A stretch of DNA of 64,000 nucleotides from Streptantibioticus_C sp963761325 (GCA_963761325.1 CAVXGZ010000008.1:1674001-1738000), one strand, 5' to 3'. Shown: positions 47,574 through 59,131, numbered from the stretch's first letter. The notes: generated from the sequence alone by a model not told the origin. Numbers and translations are program-made.

Positions 47574-50075
47574 GTGATTCGCACCGAAGCGCTCGGCCTG
47601 CCGGTCGCCGCCGCGCTGCCGGAGTTGCGCTCGGCGCTCGCCGGGCGGCGGGCCGCGGTACTGTCCGCGCCGCCCGGCACCGGCAAGACGACCCTGGTGC
47701 CGCTCGCCCTCGCCGGGCTGGCCGGCGACGGCCCGCCCCGGCGGGTGCTGGTCGCCGAGCCGCGCCGGATGGCGGTGCGGGCGGCGGCCCGCCGGATGGC
47801 GTGGTCGCTGGGCGAGCCGGTCGGGCGCCGGGTCGGGTTCACGGTGCGCGGCGAGCGGCAGGTGTCGCGGGAGACCGCGGTCGAGGTGGTGACCACCGGC
47901 GTGCTGCTCGGCCGGCTGCAGCGCGACCCGGAGCTGCCCGGGGTGGACGCGGTGCTGCTCGACGAGTGCCACGAGCGGCACCTGGACGCGGACACCGCGA
48001 TGGCCTTCCTGCTGGACGTGGTGGCCACCGTGCGGCCCGAGTTGTGGCTGCTGGCCGCCTCGGCGACCTCGGACACCGCGGCGTGGGCCCGGCTGATGGG
48101 CGACGTGCCGGTGGTGGCCGCCGCGGGCGCCTCGCACCCGGTGGAGGTGGTGTGGGCGCCGCCTCAGCGCCCGGTGCGCCCGGCGCACGGCACCCGGGTC
48201 GACCCCGCGCTGCTCGACCACGTGGCCGGCGTCGTGCGGCGCGCGCTGCGCGAGCGGGACGGGGACGTGCTGTGCTTCCTGCCCGGCGTCGGCGAGATCG
48301 CCCGGGTCGGCGCGCTGCTGGGGGCGCGGGTGGCCGACGCGGAGGTGATCGCGCTGCACGGGCGCACGCCGGCCGCCGTACAGGACGCGGTCCTGGCCGG
48401 CGGCGAGCGGCGCCGGGTGCTGCTGTCGACGTCGGTGGCCGAATCCAGCCTGACGGTGCCGGGGGTGCGGGTCGTGGTGGACTGCGGGCTGGCCAGGGAG
48501 CCGCGCACCGACCACGCGCGCGGCCTGAGTTCGCTGGCCACCGTGCCGGTCTCGCGGGCGTCGGCGGAGCAGCGCGCCGGGCGGGCCGGCCGCCAGGCGC
48601 CGGGCACCGTCTACCGCTGCTGGTCGCAGGGGCTGGACGCGCGGGCGCCGCGGTTCCCCTCGCCGGAGATCGCGGTGGCCGATCTGGCGGAGTTCGCGCT
48701 GCGGGCCGCCTGCTGGGGCGACCCGGCGGCAACCGGTCTCGCGCTGCTGGACGCCCCGCCGGCCGGTGCGCTGACGGTGGCCCGCGAGACGCTGCGGGCG
48801 GTGGGCGCGGTGGACGGGGACGGGCGGCCGACCGCACGCGGGCTGCGGATGGCCGGGTTGGGGCTGCACCCGCGGCTGGGCCGGGCGCTGCTGGACGGGG
48901 CGGCGGCGGTCGGCGCGCGCCGGGCGGCCGAGGTGGTCGCGCTGATCGGCGAGGAGCCGCCACGTTCCTACGGGGACGACCTGGCCGCCGTCTGGCGGGC
49001 CGCGCGGCGGGCGGACGACGGGTACGCGCCGCGCTGGCGGGCCGAGGCGCGGCGGCTGGCGGGCGCGGTGCGCGACACCCCGGATCCCGGCGGCGCCGCG
49101 CCGTCGGACGACGCGGTGGCCGGGCTGATCGCGGCGCTGGCCTTCCCCGAGCGGGTGGCCAGGCGGCGCGGCGGCGGCTATCTGATGGCGTCCGGCACGG
49201 CGGCCGAGCCGGGCGGGGAGAGCCGGCTGTCCGGAGCCGAGTGGATCGCGGTCGCGGTGGCCGACCGGGCCGCGACGGCCGCCTCGGCGCGGGTGCGGCT
49301 GGCGGCGGCGATCGACGAGCGGGTGGCCCGTACGGCCGCGGCGCCGCTGCTGGCCGGCTACCGGGAGGTGGTCTGGGCGGACGGGGACGTGGTGGCCCGC
49401 TCGGTGGAGCGGCTCGGCGCGATCGAGCTGTCCGCCCGCCCGGTGCGCGATCCGGACCGGGCGGCGGTGCGCGCGGCGCTGGTCGAGGGCGTGCGCGCCG
49501 AGGGCACCGGGCTGCTGCGCTGGAGCCGGGACTCGGTCGGCGTTCGGGCCCGGATGGGCTTCCTGCACCGGGAGTTGGGGGCACCGTGGCCGGACGTGTC
49601 GGAGGAGGCTCTGCTGGCGGGCCTGGACGACTGGCTGGGGCCGGAGCTGGCCGGCGCGCGGCGCCGCGCGGATCTGGAACGGGTGGACGCGGGCGCGGCG
49701 CTGGCCAGGCTGCTGCCGTGGGCGGGCGGCGTGGCGGCGCGGTTCGCGGAGCTGGCGCCGGAGCGGATCGAGGTGCCGAGCGGTTCGCGGATCACCGTGG
49801 CCTACGACGGCCCGCAGCCGGTGCTGGCGGTGAAGCTGCAGGAGTTGTTCGGCTGGCGGGCCGCCCCGCGGATCGCCGGCGGGCGGGTGCCGCTGCTGGT
49901 GCACCTGCTCTCGCCGGCCGGGCGGCCGGCCGCGGTCACCGCCGACCTGGAGTCGTTCTGGCGCGACGGCTACCGCGCGGTCCGTGCCGAGCTGCGCGGC
50001 CGCTATCCCCGGCATCCGTGGCCGGAGGATCCGCTGACCGCGCAGCCCACGCGTCGGACGAACGCCAGGCGGTGA
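47574..50075 (+). CDS. hrpB: ATP-dependent helicase HrpB
   Basis: An 833-residue DEAH/RHA-type RNA helicase. Walker A A-P-P-G-T-G-K-T-T is at residues 32-40, the Walker B D-E-C-H-E-R-H near 131 (DECH variant, usual in HrpB), motif III S-A-T-S, and motif VI Q-R-A-G-R-A-G-R. The C-terminal HrpB-specific domain ends G-R-Y-P-R-H-P-W-P-E-D-P. The physiological RNA target is unknown. GTG 47574 lies 6 nt after TACGCT, suggesting a leaderless mRNA. It converges with the lytic transglycosylase gene. Confidence 0.94.
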   Translation: MIRTEALGLPVAAALPELRSALAGRRAAVLSAPPGTGKTTLVPLALAGLAGDGPPRRVLVAEPRRMAVRAAARRMAWSLGEPVGRRVGFTVRGERQVSRETAVEVVTTGVLLGRLQRDPELPGVDAVLLDECHERHLDADTAMAFLLDVVATVRPELWLLAASATSDTAAWARLMGDVPVVAAAGASHPVEVVWAPPQRPVRPAHGTRVDPALLDHVAGVVRRALRERDGDVLCFLPGVGEIARVGALLGARVADAEVIALHGRTPAAVQDAVLAGGERRRVLLSTSVAESSLTVPGVRVVVDCGLAREPRTDHARGLSSLATVPVSRASAEQRAGRAGRQAPGTVYRCWSQGLDARAPRFPSPEIAVADLAEFALRAACWGDPAATGLALLDAPPAGALTVARETLRAVGAVDGDGRPTARGLRMAGLGLHPRLGRALLDGAAAVGARRAAEVVALIGEEPPRSYGDDLAAVWRAARRADDGYAPRWRAEARRLAGAVRDTPDPGGAAPSDDAVAGLIAALAFPERVARRRGGGYLMASGTAAEPGGESRLSGAEWIAVAVADRAATAASARVRLAAAIDERVARTAAAPLLAGYREVVWADGDVVARSVERLGAIELSARPVRDPDRAAVRAALVEGVRAEGTGLLRWSRDSVGVRARMGFLHRELGAPWPDVSEEALLAGLDDWLGPELAGARRRADLERVDAGAALARLLPWAGGVAARFAELAPERIEVPSGSRITVAYDGPQPVLAVKLQELFGWRAAPRIAGGRVPLLVHLLSPAGRPAAVTADLESFWRDGYRAVRAELRGRYPRHPWPEDPLTAQPTRRTNARR

Positions 50076-50093
50076 CCCGCCCGGCGGAGGCCG

Positions 50094-51329
50094 TCAGGAG
50101 GCAGCCGACGAGCTGTCGCTCGGTGTGAAGGCCGGAGCGGAAGTGGCCGGAGCAGAGGTTGCAGGAGCGGAGGTTGCAGGAGCAGAGGTGGCCGGAGCGG
50201 AGGTGTCGCTCGGCGTCGGGGCCGGGGACGACGAGGTCGGGGGCGGGGGCTGGGTCGGCGGCGTCGAGCCGCACGGGTCGCTCGGCGTGGGCGACGCGGT
50301 GGAGCCCGGGCCGGTGGCGGGCGGGCTGGTGGTGCCGGTCGGCGTGCCGGGGGTGGTGGGGGTGGGGCAGCCGGTCGGCGAGCCGCCGGTGGGGCTCGGG
50401 GAGCCGCTGACCGGGCTGATGGTGCCGGTCACCGAGACGACCGGCAGCGGGCTGTGGCTCGGCTTGGCGGACGGGTGCGGGGTGGGCGAGCCGCTCGGCC
50501 CCGGGGTGCCGGCACCGCCGGGGGCGAGGATGCCGGTGCCGGAGGCGTCGCCGGGGATCTCGTGGACGCCCTTGAGGAAGTACTCGTACCAGGACTCGAC
50601 GGTCCTGAGGTAGGCGTCGGAGTGGTTGTAGCCGAGGATCGCCCGCCGCATGTCGGCCGGTACGGCCAGGTCGCCGCCGGCCGCGCACAGGTAGTCGCCG
50701 GCCGCCAGGGCGGCGTCGAAGACGTTGTTGGGGTCCTTGACCCCGTCACCGTTGCCGTCCGCCTGCCACTTCGCCCAGGTGGAGGGGATGAACTGCATGG
50801 GGCCGACCGCCCGGTCGTGCACCGGGTCGCCGTCCCACCTGCCGTTGTCGGTGTCGGGGATGTCGGCGAACCCGTTGCCGTCCAGCACCGGTCCGAGGAT
50901 GCGGTGCACCGTGGTGCCGGCCGGCGTCACGTCGCCGCGCTCCGCCTGGCCGGACTCGACCTGGCCGATGGCGGCGAGCAGTTGCCAGGGCAGGTGGCAG
51001 TCGGGCTGGGTGCGGCTCAAGGTGGCCTCGGCTCTGCGGTACGCGGCCAGCACGACCGCCGGGATGCCCGCACCGCCGGCCGGCGCCACCGTGGTGCCGG
51101 AGCCGGAACCCGACGAGCCGCCCTGGCCGCCGGTCTGCGGAGCACCGAGCGGCGGCAGTTGGGTGAAGTACGGGGAACCGCCGTCGATCTCCGGACCGGG
51201 CGGCACCTGGTGCGAGGCACCCGCCGCCAGTCCTGGGGCCTGCGAGGCGGTGAGTGCCGCCATCGCCGCCGCCGCGACCGCGGTACCCGCGGCCCCCTTG
51301 CGTATCCGTCGGCCGAACCGCGAAGCCAT
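50094..51329 (-). CDS. secreted lytic transglycosylase with Pro/Ser/Thr-rich tail
   Basis: A 411-residue exported murein hydrolase. After an Ala-rich signal sequence (residues 1-38) and a Gly/Ser linker comes an SLT-type domain: catalytic E125 in I-G-Q-V-E-S-G and G-P-M-Q-F-I-P-S-T-W near residue 170, with D-G-D-P-V-H-D-R-A-V. From about residue 280 to the end the protein is a Pro/Ser/Thr-rich stalk that finishes in five S-A-P-A-T-type repeats. It likely cleaves peptidoglycan at the cell surface. ATG 51329 has GGGAGG 9 nt upstream. Promoter candidate: TAGGGT complement at 51423-51428. Confidence 0.88.
   Translation of the reverse strand: MASRFGRRIRKGAAGTAVAAAAMAALTASQAPGLAAGASHQVPPGPEIDGGSPYFTQLPPLGAPQTGGQGGSSGSGSGTTVAPAGGAGIPAVVLAAYRRAEATLSRTQPDCHLPWQLLAAIGQVESGQAERGDVTPAGTTVHRILGPVLDGNGFADIPDTDNGRWDGDPVHDRAVGPMQFIPSTWAKWQADGNGDGVKDPNNVFDAALAAGDYLCAAGGDLAVPADMRRAILGYNHSDAYLRTVESWYEYFLKGVHEIPGDASGTGILAPGGAGTPGPSGSPTPHPSAKPSHSPLPVVSVTGTISPVSGSPSPTGGSPTGCPTPTTPGTPTGTTSPPATGPGSTASPTPSDPCGSTPPTQPPPPTSSSPAPTPSDTSAPATSAPATSAPATSAPATSAPAFTPSDSSSAAS
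50127..50201 (-). repeat. five tandem 15-bp repeats encoding S-A-P-A-T
   Basis: The 3-prime end of the lytic transglycosylase gene encodes five consecutive copies of Ser-Ala-Pro-Ala-Thr (the last with Phe). The DNA copies differ by a few bases, as expected for an expanding coding repeat. The unit is a flexible, surface-exposed stalk, possibly O-glycosylated in this group. Confidence 0.8.
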
Positions 51330-51705
51330 GCGCCGATTCCCTCCCGTACTACGCCGGTTGAGGCGTTGCGTGCATTCGTCGTCGGTGCGTCGTGCGCGCA
51401 TCCCCTGCGCGGCACCCACCGGACCCTACGTCAACTCCCGTGTGGTATCCACTGTGCGTAGTGCCCTGGGCATCCCTTCGACGCGTATCGGCCGTGAACA
51501 TTTCGGGAACCCGGAACGGCCGGCGCGGGGCGCGATGATGGCGGCGGTGTGACCCCGGGTCAGTCCGGTTCATGACCGGGCGTGGTCGGCGCGGTGTGAC
51601 CGCTGTGCGCGGGCTTGGTGGCCGCTGTGCGGCCTTCCGGCGGGCCGCTGGTCCGGCCGGTTTCTGGATGGGCCGCGCCACGGGCGGCCGGTGGAGGAGT
51701 TGCGG
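51330..51705. other. 376-bp intergenic region upstream of the lytic transglycosylase
   Basis: Between two divergent genes I see no supported ORF. A minus-strand promoter candidate is TGGATA (51451-51446), 17 bp, TAGGGT (51428-51423), giving a leader of about 90 nt. I looked for the cyclic-di-AMP (ydaO) riboswitch common before actinobacterial cell-wall hydrolases and found no convincing match in the short leader. GGAGGAG (51693-51699) is the ribosome site of the DUF4184 gene. Confidence 0.5.
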
Positions 51706-52500
51706 ATGCCGTTCACGCTCAGTCATGTCGCCGCGGTGCTGCCCGTGCTGCGGACCGACCGGGCCGGCGCGGTGCGCGGCCGCGGCGCACTGTCGGCGGC
51801 CGGGCTCGTCGCGGGATCGCTCGCGCCGGATGTGCCGTTCTTCGTGGCGTCGCTGGTGCCCGGCAGCCACCGGATCGGCATGGCGGCGCACCGGCCGGCC
51901 GGCGTGCTGTTCGTCGATCCGCTGCTCGCCGCGGCGCTGGCGGGCGGCTGGTGGCTGGTGCGCGATCCGCTGCTGGGGCTGTTGCCGGAACGGTCGCGGG
52001 GTGCGGCGGCCCGACTGGCGGGGGCCGGCGCGGCCGAGCGGCCCGGGGTGGGGTGGTTCCTCGGGTCGGCGGTGGTCGGGGCGGCCTCGCACGTGGGGTG
52101 GGACGCGTTCACCCATCGCGGGCGCTGGGGGGTGCGGTGCTTCCCGGTGCTGGACCGGCGGATGGCGGGCGTGCCGCTGCACCACTGGGCGCAGTACGGG
52201 AGTTCGGTGGCCGGGCTGGCGGTGCTGGGGTGCGCCACCCGGGTCGCCGCCCGCCACGCGCCGCGCGTCGCCCCGCGGGCCGCTGCGGTGCCGGCGGCCG
52301 GGCGGGCGGCCCGGGTGGCGGGCACGGTGTCGCTGGCGGCGGGCACGGTCGGCGTGGGGCTGGCCCGGCTGCGGCGCGACCGGCCGCGCGGGGTGTCGCG
52401 GACCATCGCCTCCGTCTCGTTCGGCGCCGGCGCCGGGCTGGCCCTCGGCGCGGTGGCCTACGCGGGCGCCCGCCGGGCGTGGTCGCTCGTGCGCGGATGA
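51706..52500 (+). CDS. DUF4184 family membrane protein
   Basis: A 264-residue protein beginning with the family signature M-P-F-T-L-S-H-V-A-A-V-L-P and carrying G-S-L-A-P-D-V-P-F-F, G-W-D-A-F-T-H-R-G-R-W-G and an H-H-W-A-Q-Y-G block. It has four to six hydrophobic segments. The conserved His/Asp residues resemble a YdjM/phospholipase-like metal site; the function is unknown. ATG 51706 is preferred over an upstream GTG because GGAGGAG lies 7 nt before it. Confidence 0.85.
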   Translation: MPFTLSHVAAVLPVLRTDRAGAVRGRGALSAAGLVAGSLAPDVPFFVASLVPGSHRIGMAAHRPAGVLFVDPLLAAALAGGWWLVRDPLLGLLPERSRGAAARLAGAGAAERPGVGWFLGSAVVGAASHVGWDAFTHRGRWGVRCFPVLDRRMAGVPLHHWAQYGSSVAGLAVLGCATRVAARHAPRVAPRAAAVPAAGRAARVAGTVSLAAGTVGVGLARLRRDRPRGVSRTIASVSFGAGAGLALGAVAYAGARRAWSLVRG

Positions 52501-52533
52501 CGCGGCGGGGGGACGGAGCCGGGTGACGCGGCC

Positions 52534-52562
52534 GGACCGGGCGCGGCGGGCGCGCCCGGTCC
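52534..52562. terminator. bidirectional terminator between DUF4184 gene and polA
   Basis: GGACCGGGCGCG (52534-52545) pairs exactly with CGCGCCCGGTCC (52551-52562) around a 5-nt loop. The 12-bp stem ends 6 bp before the polA stop and serves both convergent genes. Confidence 0.78.
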
Positions 52563-52568
52563 ACCGGG

Positions 52569-55301
52569 TCAGTGGGCGGCCGACTCCCAGTCCGCCCCGA
52601 CGCCGACCGACACGTCGAGCGGGGCGAGCAGCGGGTAGGCGGTGGCCATCTCGCGCCGCACCAGCTCCTCGACCTGGGACCGCTCGCCGGGCGCGATCTC
52701 CAGCACGATTTCGTCGTGCACCTGCAGCAGGGTGCGCGACCGCAGCCCGGCGGCGGACAGCGCGGCGTCCACCCGGAGCATGGCGATCTTGACGATGTCG
52801 GCCGCGGTGCCCTGGATGGGGGCGTTGAGCGCCATCCGCTCGGCCATCTCGCGCCGCTGCCGGTTGTCGCTGTTGAGGTCGGGCAGGTAGCGGCGGCGGC
52901 CGAGCAGCGTCTCGGTGTAGCCGGTGACGCGGGCCTCCTCGACCACCCGGTGCAGGTAGTCGCGGACGCCGCCGAACCGCTCGAAGTAGCCGTCCATCAG
53001 CCCGCGGGCCTCGTCGGCGCCGATGCCGAGCTGCTGGGAGAGGCCGAACGCGGACAGGCCGTACGCCAGGCCGTAGGACATCGCCTTGATCTTGCGCCGC
53101 ATCTCGGCGTCGACGGCGTCCTTGCCGACGTTGAAGACCCGGGAGCCGACCGTGGTGTGCAGGTCCTCGCCCGAGGTGAAGGCGGCGATCAGGCCCTCGT
53201 CCTGGGAGAGGTGGGCCATCACGCGCAGCTCGATCTGGCTGTAGTCGGCGGTCAGCAGCGACTCGTAGCCCTCGCCGACCACGAAGCCGCGCCGGATGGC
53301 CCGGCCCTCGTCGGTGCGGACCGGGATGTTCTGCAGGTTGGGGTCGGTGGACGACAGCCGGCCGGTGGCGGCGACCGTCTGGTTGAAGGTGGTGTGGATC
53401 CGGCCGTCGGGGGCGACGGTCTTGATCAGGCCCTCGACGGTGGAGCGCAGCCGGGCCTGCTCGCGGTGGCGCAGCATGATGACCGGCAGCTCGTGCTCGG
53501 TCTGCGCGGCGAGCCAGGCCAGCGCGTCGGCGTCGGTGGTGTAGCCGGTCTTGGTCTTCTTGGTCTTCGGCAGGCCCAACTCGCCGAAGAAGACCTCCTG
53601 GAGCTGCTTGGGCGAGCCGAGGTTGAACTCGTGGCCCACCGCCTGGTGCGCCTCGGCCACCGCCTGCTGCACGGCGGCGGCGAACTGCTCCTCCATCCGC
53701 TCCAGCCAGCCGCGGTCGGCGGCGATGCCGTGCCGCTCCATCCGGGCCAGCAGCTCGGAGACCGGCAGCTCGACGTCGCGCAGCAGCTCGGCGGCGCCGT
53801 CCTGCTCCAGGCGGTCGCCGAAGGCGTCGCCGAGGTCGAGCACCGCGCGGGCGTGGGCCATCAGGGTGTCCGCCTCGGCGCCCTCCTCGACGCCGAACGC
53901 GAGCTGGCCGTCCTCGCCCGCGGTGTCCTCCAGCTCGCGGCCGAGGTACTCCACGGTGAGCGCGTCGAGCGCGAAGGAGCGGCGGCCCGGCTTGACCAGG
54001 TAGGCGGCGAGCGCGGTGTCCATCACCACGCCGCCGACGCTCCAGCCGTGCTCGGCCAGCACCCGCATCGCGCTCTTCGCGTCGTGCATCACCTTCGGCC
54101 GGGCCGGGTCGGCGAGCCAGGCGGCGAACGCCTTCTCGTCCTCCTCGGCCAGCTGCGCCGGGTCGAACCAGGCGGCCGGGCCGCCGGCCGCGGCGAGCGC
54201 GACCTCGGTCACCGAGCCGGCGCCCAGTGCCCAGCTGTCGACCGTGGCGACGCCGAGCCGCTCGGAGCCGTGCCGCTCCAGCCACTCGGGCAGCTCGCCG
54301 GCGGCCAGCACGCGGCCGTCGATCCGGATGCCGGCGTCGGCCGCGCTGGCCACCACCTGCTCGGCGCCCGGGTCGGCCGCGTAGAGCCGCTCGCGGAAGT
54401 TGGGGTGGCGGAACTCCAGGGCGTCGAGCACCACGTCGAGCGTCGCGCGGTCGTAGGGCTCGCGGGCCAGGCCCTCGGGACCGGCGTCCAGCGGGACGTC
54501 CTTGACCATCTCGGTGAGCCGGCGGTTGAGCTTGACGGCGTCCAGGTGGTCGCGGAGGTTCTGGCCGGCCTTGCCCTTGACCTCCTCGACCCGCTCGACC
54601 AGCTCGTCGAACGAGCCGAACTGGGTGATCCACTTGGCGGCGGTCTTCTCCCCGACGCCGGGGATGCCGGGCAGATTGTCCGACGGGTCGCCGCGCAGCG
54701 CCGCGAAGTCCGGGTACTGGCGCGGGGTGAGCCCGTAGCGCTCCTCGACCTTGGCCGGGGTGTAGCGGGTCAGCTCCGAGACGCCCTTGGTCGGGTAGAG
54801 CACCGTGACGTCGTCGCTGACGAGTTGGAAGGCGTCCCGGTCGCCGGTGACGATCAGCACCTCGAAGCCGGCCGCCGCCGCCTGGGTGGCCAGGGTGGCG
54901 ATGACGTCGTCGGCCTCGAAGCCGTCGACCGCGAACCGCCGCACGCGCAGCGCGTCGAGCAGCTCGCCGATCAGCTCGACCTGGCTGCGGAACTCGTCCG
55001 GCGTGCTGGAGCGCGTCGCCTTGTACTCCGGGTACTCGTCGAAGCGCCATGTCTTGCGGGAGACGTCGAAGGCGACGGCGAGGTGGGTGGGCTGCTCGTC
55101 ACGCAACGTGTTCGCCAGCATCGAGGCGAACCCGTAGATGGCGTTGGTGGTCTGCCCGGTGGTGGTGTTGAAGTTCTCCGCGGGCAACGCGTAGAACGCC
55201 CGGTAGGCCAGGGAGTGCCCGTCGAGCAGGAGCAGGCGGGGGCGGTCCGCCGGGCTCGCGCCGGTGTTTGCGTTCGCTGTCTTCGATGCCTTTGCTGCCA
55301 C
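52569..55301 (-). CDS. polA: DNA polymerase I
   Basis: A 910-residue polymerase for gap filling and Okazaki processing. The N-terminal 5-prime nuclease (about 1-310) has L-L-L-D-G-H-S-L-A-Y-R-A, G-F-E-A-D-D-V-I-A-T and V-T-G-D-R-D-A-F-Q-L. The middle domain lacks the D-x-E metal motif of a proofreading exonuclease (the strand reads V-A-T-V-D-S-W-A-L), so it is probably inactive. The polymerase domain has motif A D-Y-S-Q-I-E-L-R near 685, the O-helix R-R-K-I-K-A-M-S-Y-G-L-A-Y-G near 733 and motif C Q-V-H-D-E-I near 858. GTG 55301 has GGGAGG 9 nt upstream. Confidence 0.96.
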   Translation of the reverse strand: MAAKASKTANANTGASPADRPRLLLLDGHSLAYRAFYALPAENFNTTTGQTTNAIYGFASMLANTLRDEQPTHLAVAFDVSRKTWRFDEYPEYKATRSSTPDEFRSQVELIGELLDALRVRRFAVDGFEADDVIATLATQAAAAGFEVLIVTGDRDAFQLVSDDVTVLYPTKGVSELTRYTPAKVEERYGLTPRQYPDFAALRGDPSDNLPGIPGVGEKTAAKWITQFGSFDELVERVEEVKGKAGQNLRDHLDAVKLNRRLTEMVKDVPLDAGPEGLAREPYDRATLDVVLDALEFRHPNFRERLYAADPGAEQVVASAADAGIRIDGRVLAAGELPEWLERHGSERLGVATVDSWALGAGSVTEVALAAAGGPAAWFDPAQLAEEDEKAFAAWLADPARPKVMHDAKSAMRVLAEHGWSVGGVVMDTALAAYLVKPGRRSFALDALTVEYLGRELEDTAGEDGQLAFGVEEGAEADTLMAHARAVLDLGDAFGDRLEQDGAAELLRDVELPVSELLARMERHGIAADRGWLERMEEQFAAAVQQAVAEAHQAVGHEFNLGSPKQLQEVFFGELGLPKTKKTKTGYTTDADALAWLAAQTEHELPVIMLRHREQARLRSTVEGLIKTVAPDGRIHTTFNQTVAATGRLSSTDPNLQNIPVRTDEGRAIRRGFVVGEGYESLLTADYSQIELRVMAHLSQDEGLIAAFTSGEDLHTTVGSRVFNVGKDAVDAEMRRKIKAMSYGLAYGLSAFGLSQQLGIGADEARGLMDGYFERFGGVRDYLHRVVEEARVTGYTETLLGRRRYLPDLNSDNRQRREMAERMALNAPIQGTAADIVKIAMLRVDAALSAAGLRSRTLLQVHDEIVLEIAPGERSQVEELVRREMATAYPLLAPLDVSVGVGADWESAAH

Positions 55302-55453
55302 GTCCCCGATCCTCCCACGGACCACTGACACCGCCGTCGCCGAGCGCCGTGCCGGTCACGCCGGCGCCGATGCGTGGCAGGATCGAGGGCGGATCCATCA
55401 CCGGTCGGCCCAACGGGCCCGGCCCCGCGCGGCGAGACGAGAGAGGTGCGGCG

Positions 55454-57780
<2,327 letters not shown>

Positions 57781-57919
57781 CCGCGGCCGCGGCACGGCGA
57801 AGTCCTGATAGGACATTGCCAGTTCCGGCCGGCCGACGGCCGGGAACGCCGAACACCGGGACGCGCGCGGACGCGGCCGGGTGACCCTGACCGGAGCGAA
57901 GGATCGGAGCACCGCCGAC

Positions 57920-58414
57920 ATGGGCGACCAGGCCACAGTGAAGTTCCCCCCGGAGGTCGTCGAGGAGTACGCGGGCCTCGGCATCGACCTGCCCGCGCTC
58001 TTCTCCGCCGGCCACCTCGGCACCCGGATGGGCCTGCAGGTCCTGGAGGCGTCCGCGGAACGCGTGGTGGGCACCATGCCGGTGGAGGGCAACACCCAGC
58101 CCTACGGCCTGCTGCACGGCGGCGCGTCGGCCGTGCTGGCCGAGACCCTCGGCTCGGTGGGCGCGATGCTGCACGGCGGTCCGCACCGGATCGCCGTCGG
58201 CGTCGACCTCAACTGCACGCACCACCGCGGCCTGCGCTCCGGCCTGGTGACCGGCGTCGCCACCCCGGTGCACCGGGGCCGCTCCAGCGCCACCTACGAG
58301 ATCGTCATCTCCGACGAGCAGGACCGCCGCATCTGCTCCGCGCGGCTGACCTGCATGCTGCGCCCGGCCTCCCCGCCCAACGGCCAGCACACCGGCCACA
58401 ACCAGCCGGGCTGA
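57920..58414 (+). CDS. PaaI-type hotdog-fold thioesterase
   Basis: A 164-residue hotdog-fold protein that probably hydrolyses an acyl- or aryl-CoA thioester. The PaaI active-site block is N-T-Q-P-Y-G-L-L-H-G-G-A-S-A-V-L-A-E-T (catalytic Asn/His/Glu region), followed by V-D-L-N-C-T-H-H-R-G and V-T-G-V-A-T-P-V-H-R-G. ATG 57920 is chosen over GTG 57881 because a GGAG lies about 10 nt upstream and the product starts close to the fold. It lies 139 bp after the oxidoreductase. Confidence 0.88.
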   Translation: MGDQATVKFPPEVVEEYAGLGIDLPALFSAGHLGTRMGLQVLEASAERVVGTMPVEGNTQPYGLLHGGASAVLAETLGSVGAMLHGGPHRIAVGVDLNCTHHRGLRSGLVTGVATPVHRGRSSATYEIVISDEQDRRICSARLTCMLRPASPPNGQHTGHNQPG

Positions 58415-58462
58415 CCGGGGCCGCCCGGCGGCGGGGCGGATCCGCGGCGCACCCGCGCGGGG

Positions 58463-59131
58463 TCACGCCTCGCCGCCGCCCACCTCGTCGATGACGGCCT
58501 GGGCGACCTGCTGCATGGACATCCGCCGGTCCATCGACGTCTTCTGGATCCAGCGGAACGCGGCCGGCTCGGTCAGCCCGTACTTGGTCTGCAGGGCGCT
58601 CTTGGCGCGGTCCACCAGCTTGCGGGTCTCCAGGCGCAGCGAGAGATCGGCTATCTCCGCCTCCAGCGCGCGCAGTTCGGTGAACCGGGAGACGGCCATC
58701 TCGATGGCGGGCACCAGATCGCTCTTGCTGAACGGCTTGACCAGGTAGGCCATCGCGCCGGCCTCGCGGGCCCGGTCGACCAGTTCGCGCTGCGAGAAGG
58801 CGGTGAGCATCAGGACCGGGGCCATCCGGTCCTTGGCGATCCGCTCGGCGGCCGAGATCCCGTCCAGCACCGGCATCTTGACGTCCAGGATGACCAGGTC
58901 GGGCCGGTGCTCCTCGGCCAGCTCCACGGCGCGCCGGCCGTCGCCGGCCTCACCGACGACCGCGTAGCCCTCCTCCTCCAGCATCTCCTTCAGGTCGAGC
59001 CGGATCAGCGCCTCGTCCTCGGCGATGACCACACGTGTGGTCCGCGGTGGCACGTGGTCACCGCCGGCGGGGTCCGGTGCCGTCGCGTCGTCCGCGGAGG
59101 TCTTCTCGTCAGGGCCGTCAGCGGGGCTCAC
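58463..59131 (-). CDS. ANTAR-domain response regulator (PdtaR-like)
   Basis: A 222-residue two-component response regulator. The receiver (about 32-145) has acidic residues E38/D39, the phospho-acceptor D83 in L-V-I-L-D-V-K-M-P, T110 and K132. The C-terminal helices (about 150-215, R-L-E-T-R-K-L-V-D-R-A-K-S-A-L and A-F-R-W-I-Q-K-T-S-M-D-R-R-M-S) form an ANTAR domain that binds RNA hairpins and controls termination in other bacteria. The first 30 residues are an acidic extension. No sensor kinase gene is adjacent. GTG 59131 is preceded by GGAG. Confidence 0.93.
   Translation of the reverse strand: MSPADGPDEKTSADDATAPDPAGGDHVPPRTTRVVIAEDEALIRLDLKEMLEEEGYAVVGEAGDGRRAVELAEEHRPDLVILDVKMPVLDGISAAERIAKDRMAPVLMLTAFSQRELVDRAREAGAMAYLVKPFSKSDLVPAIEMAVSRFTELRALEAEIADLSLRLETRKLVDRAKSALQTKYGLTEPAAFRWIQKTSMDRRMSMQQVAQAVIDEVGGGEA

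Noticed and set aside
44301..50015. 1904-codon open frame antisense to the GH92 end, rpsA and hrpB
   Set aside because: It is antisense to three strongly conserved genes (rpsA, methyltransferase, hrpB), lacks any domain and is expected in high-GC DNA.
50127..50201. Tandem 15-bp repeats considered as a CRISPR-like or regulatory array
   Set aside because: Units are contiguous without spacers, in frame, and encode a repetitive peptide tail.
51330..51430. Cyclic-di-AMP riboswitch sought before the lytic transglycosylase gene
   Set aside because: The predicted leader is under 100 nt and lacks the conserved core elements.
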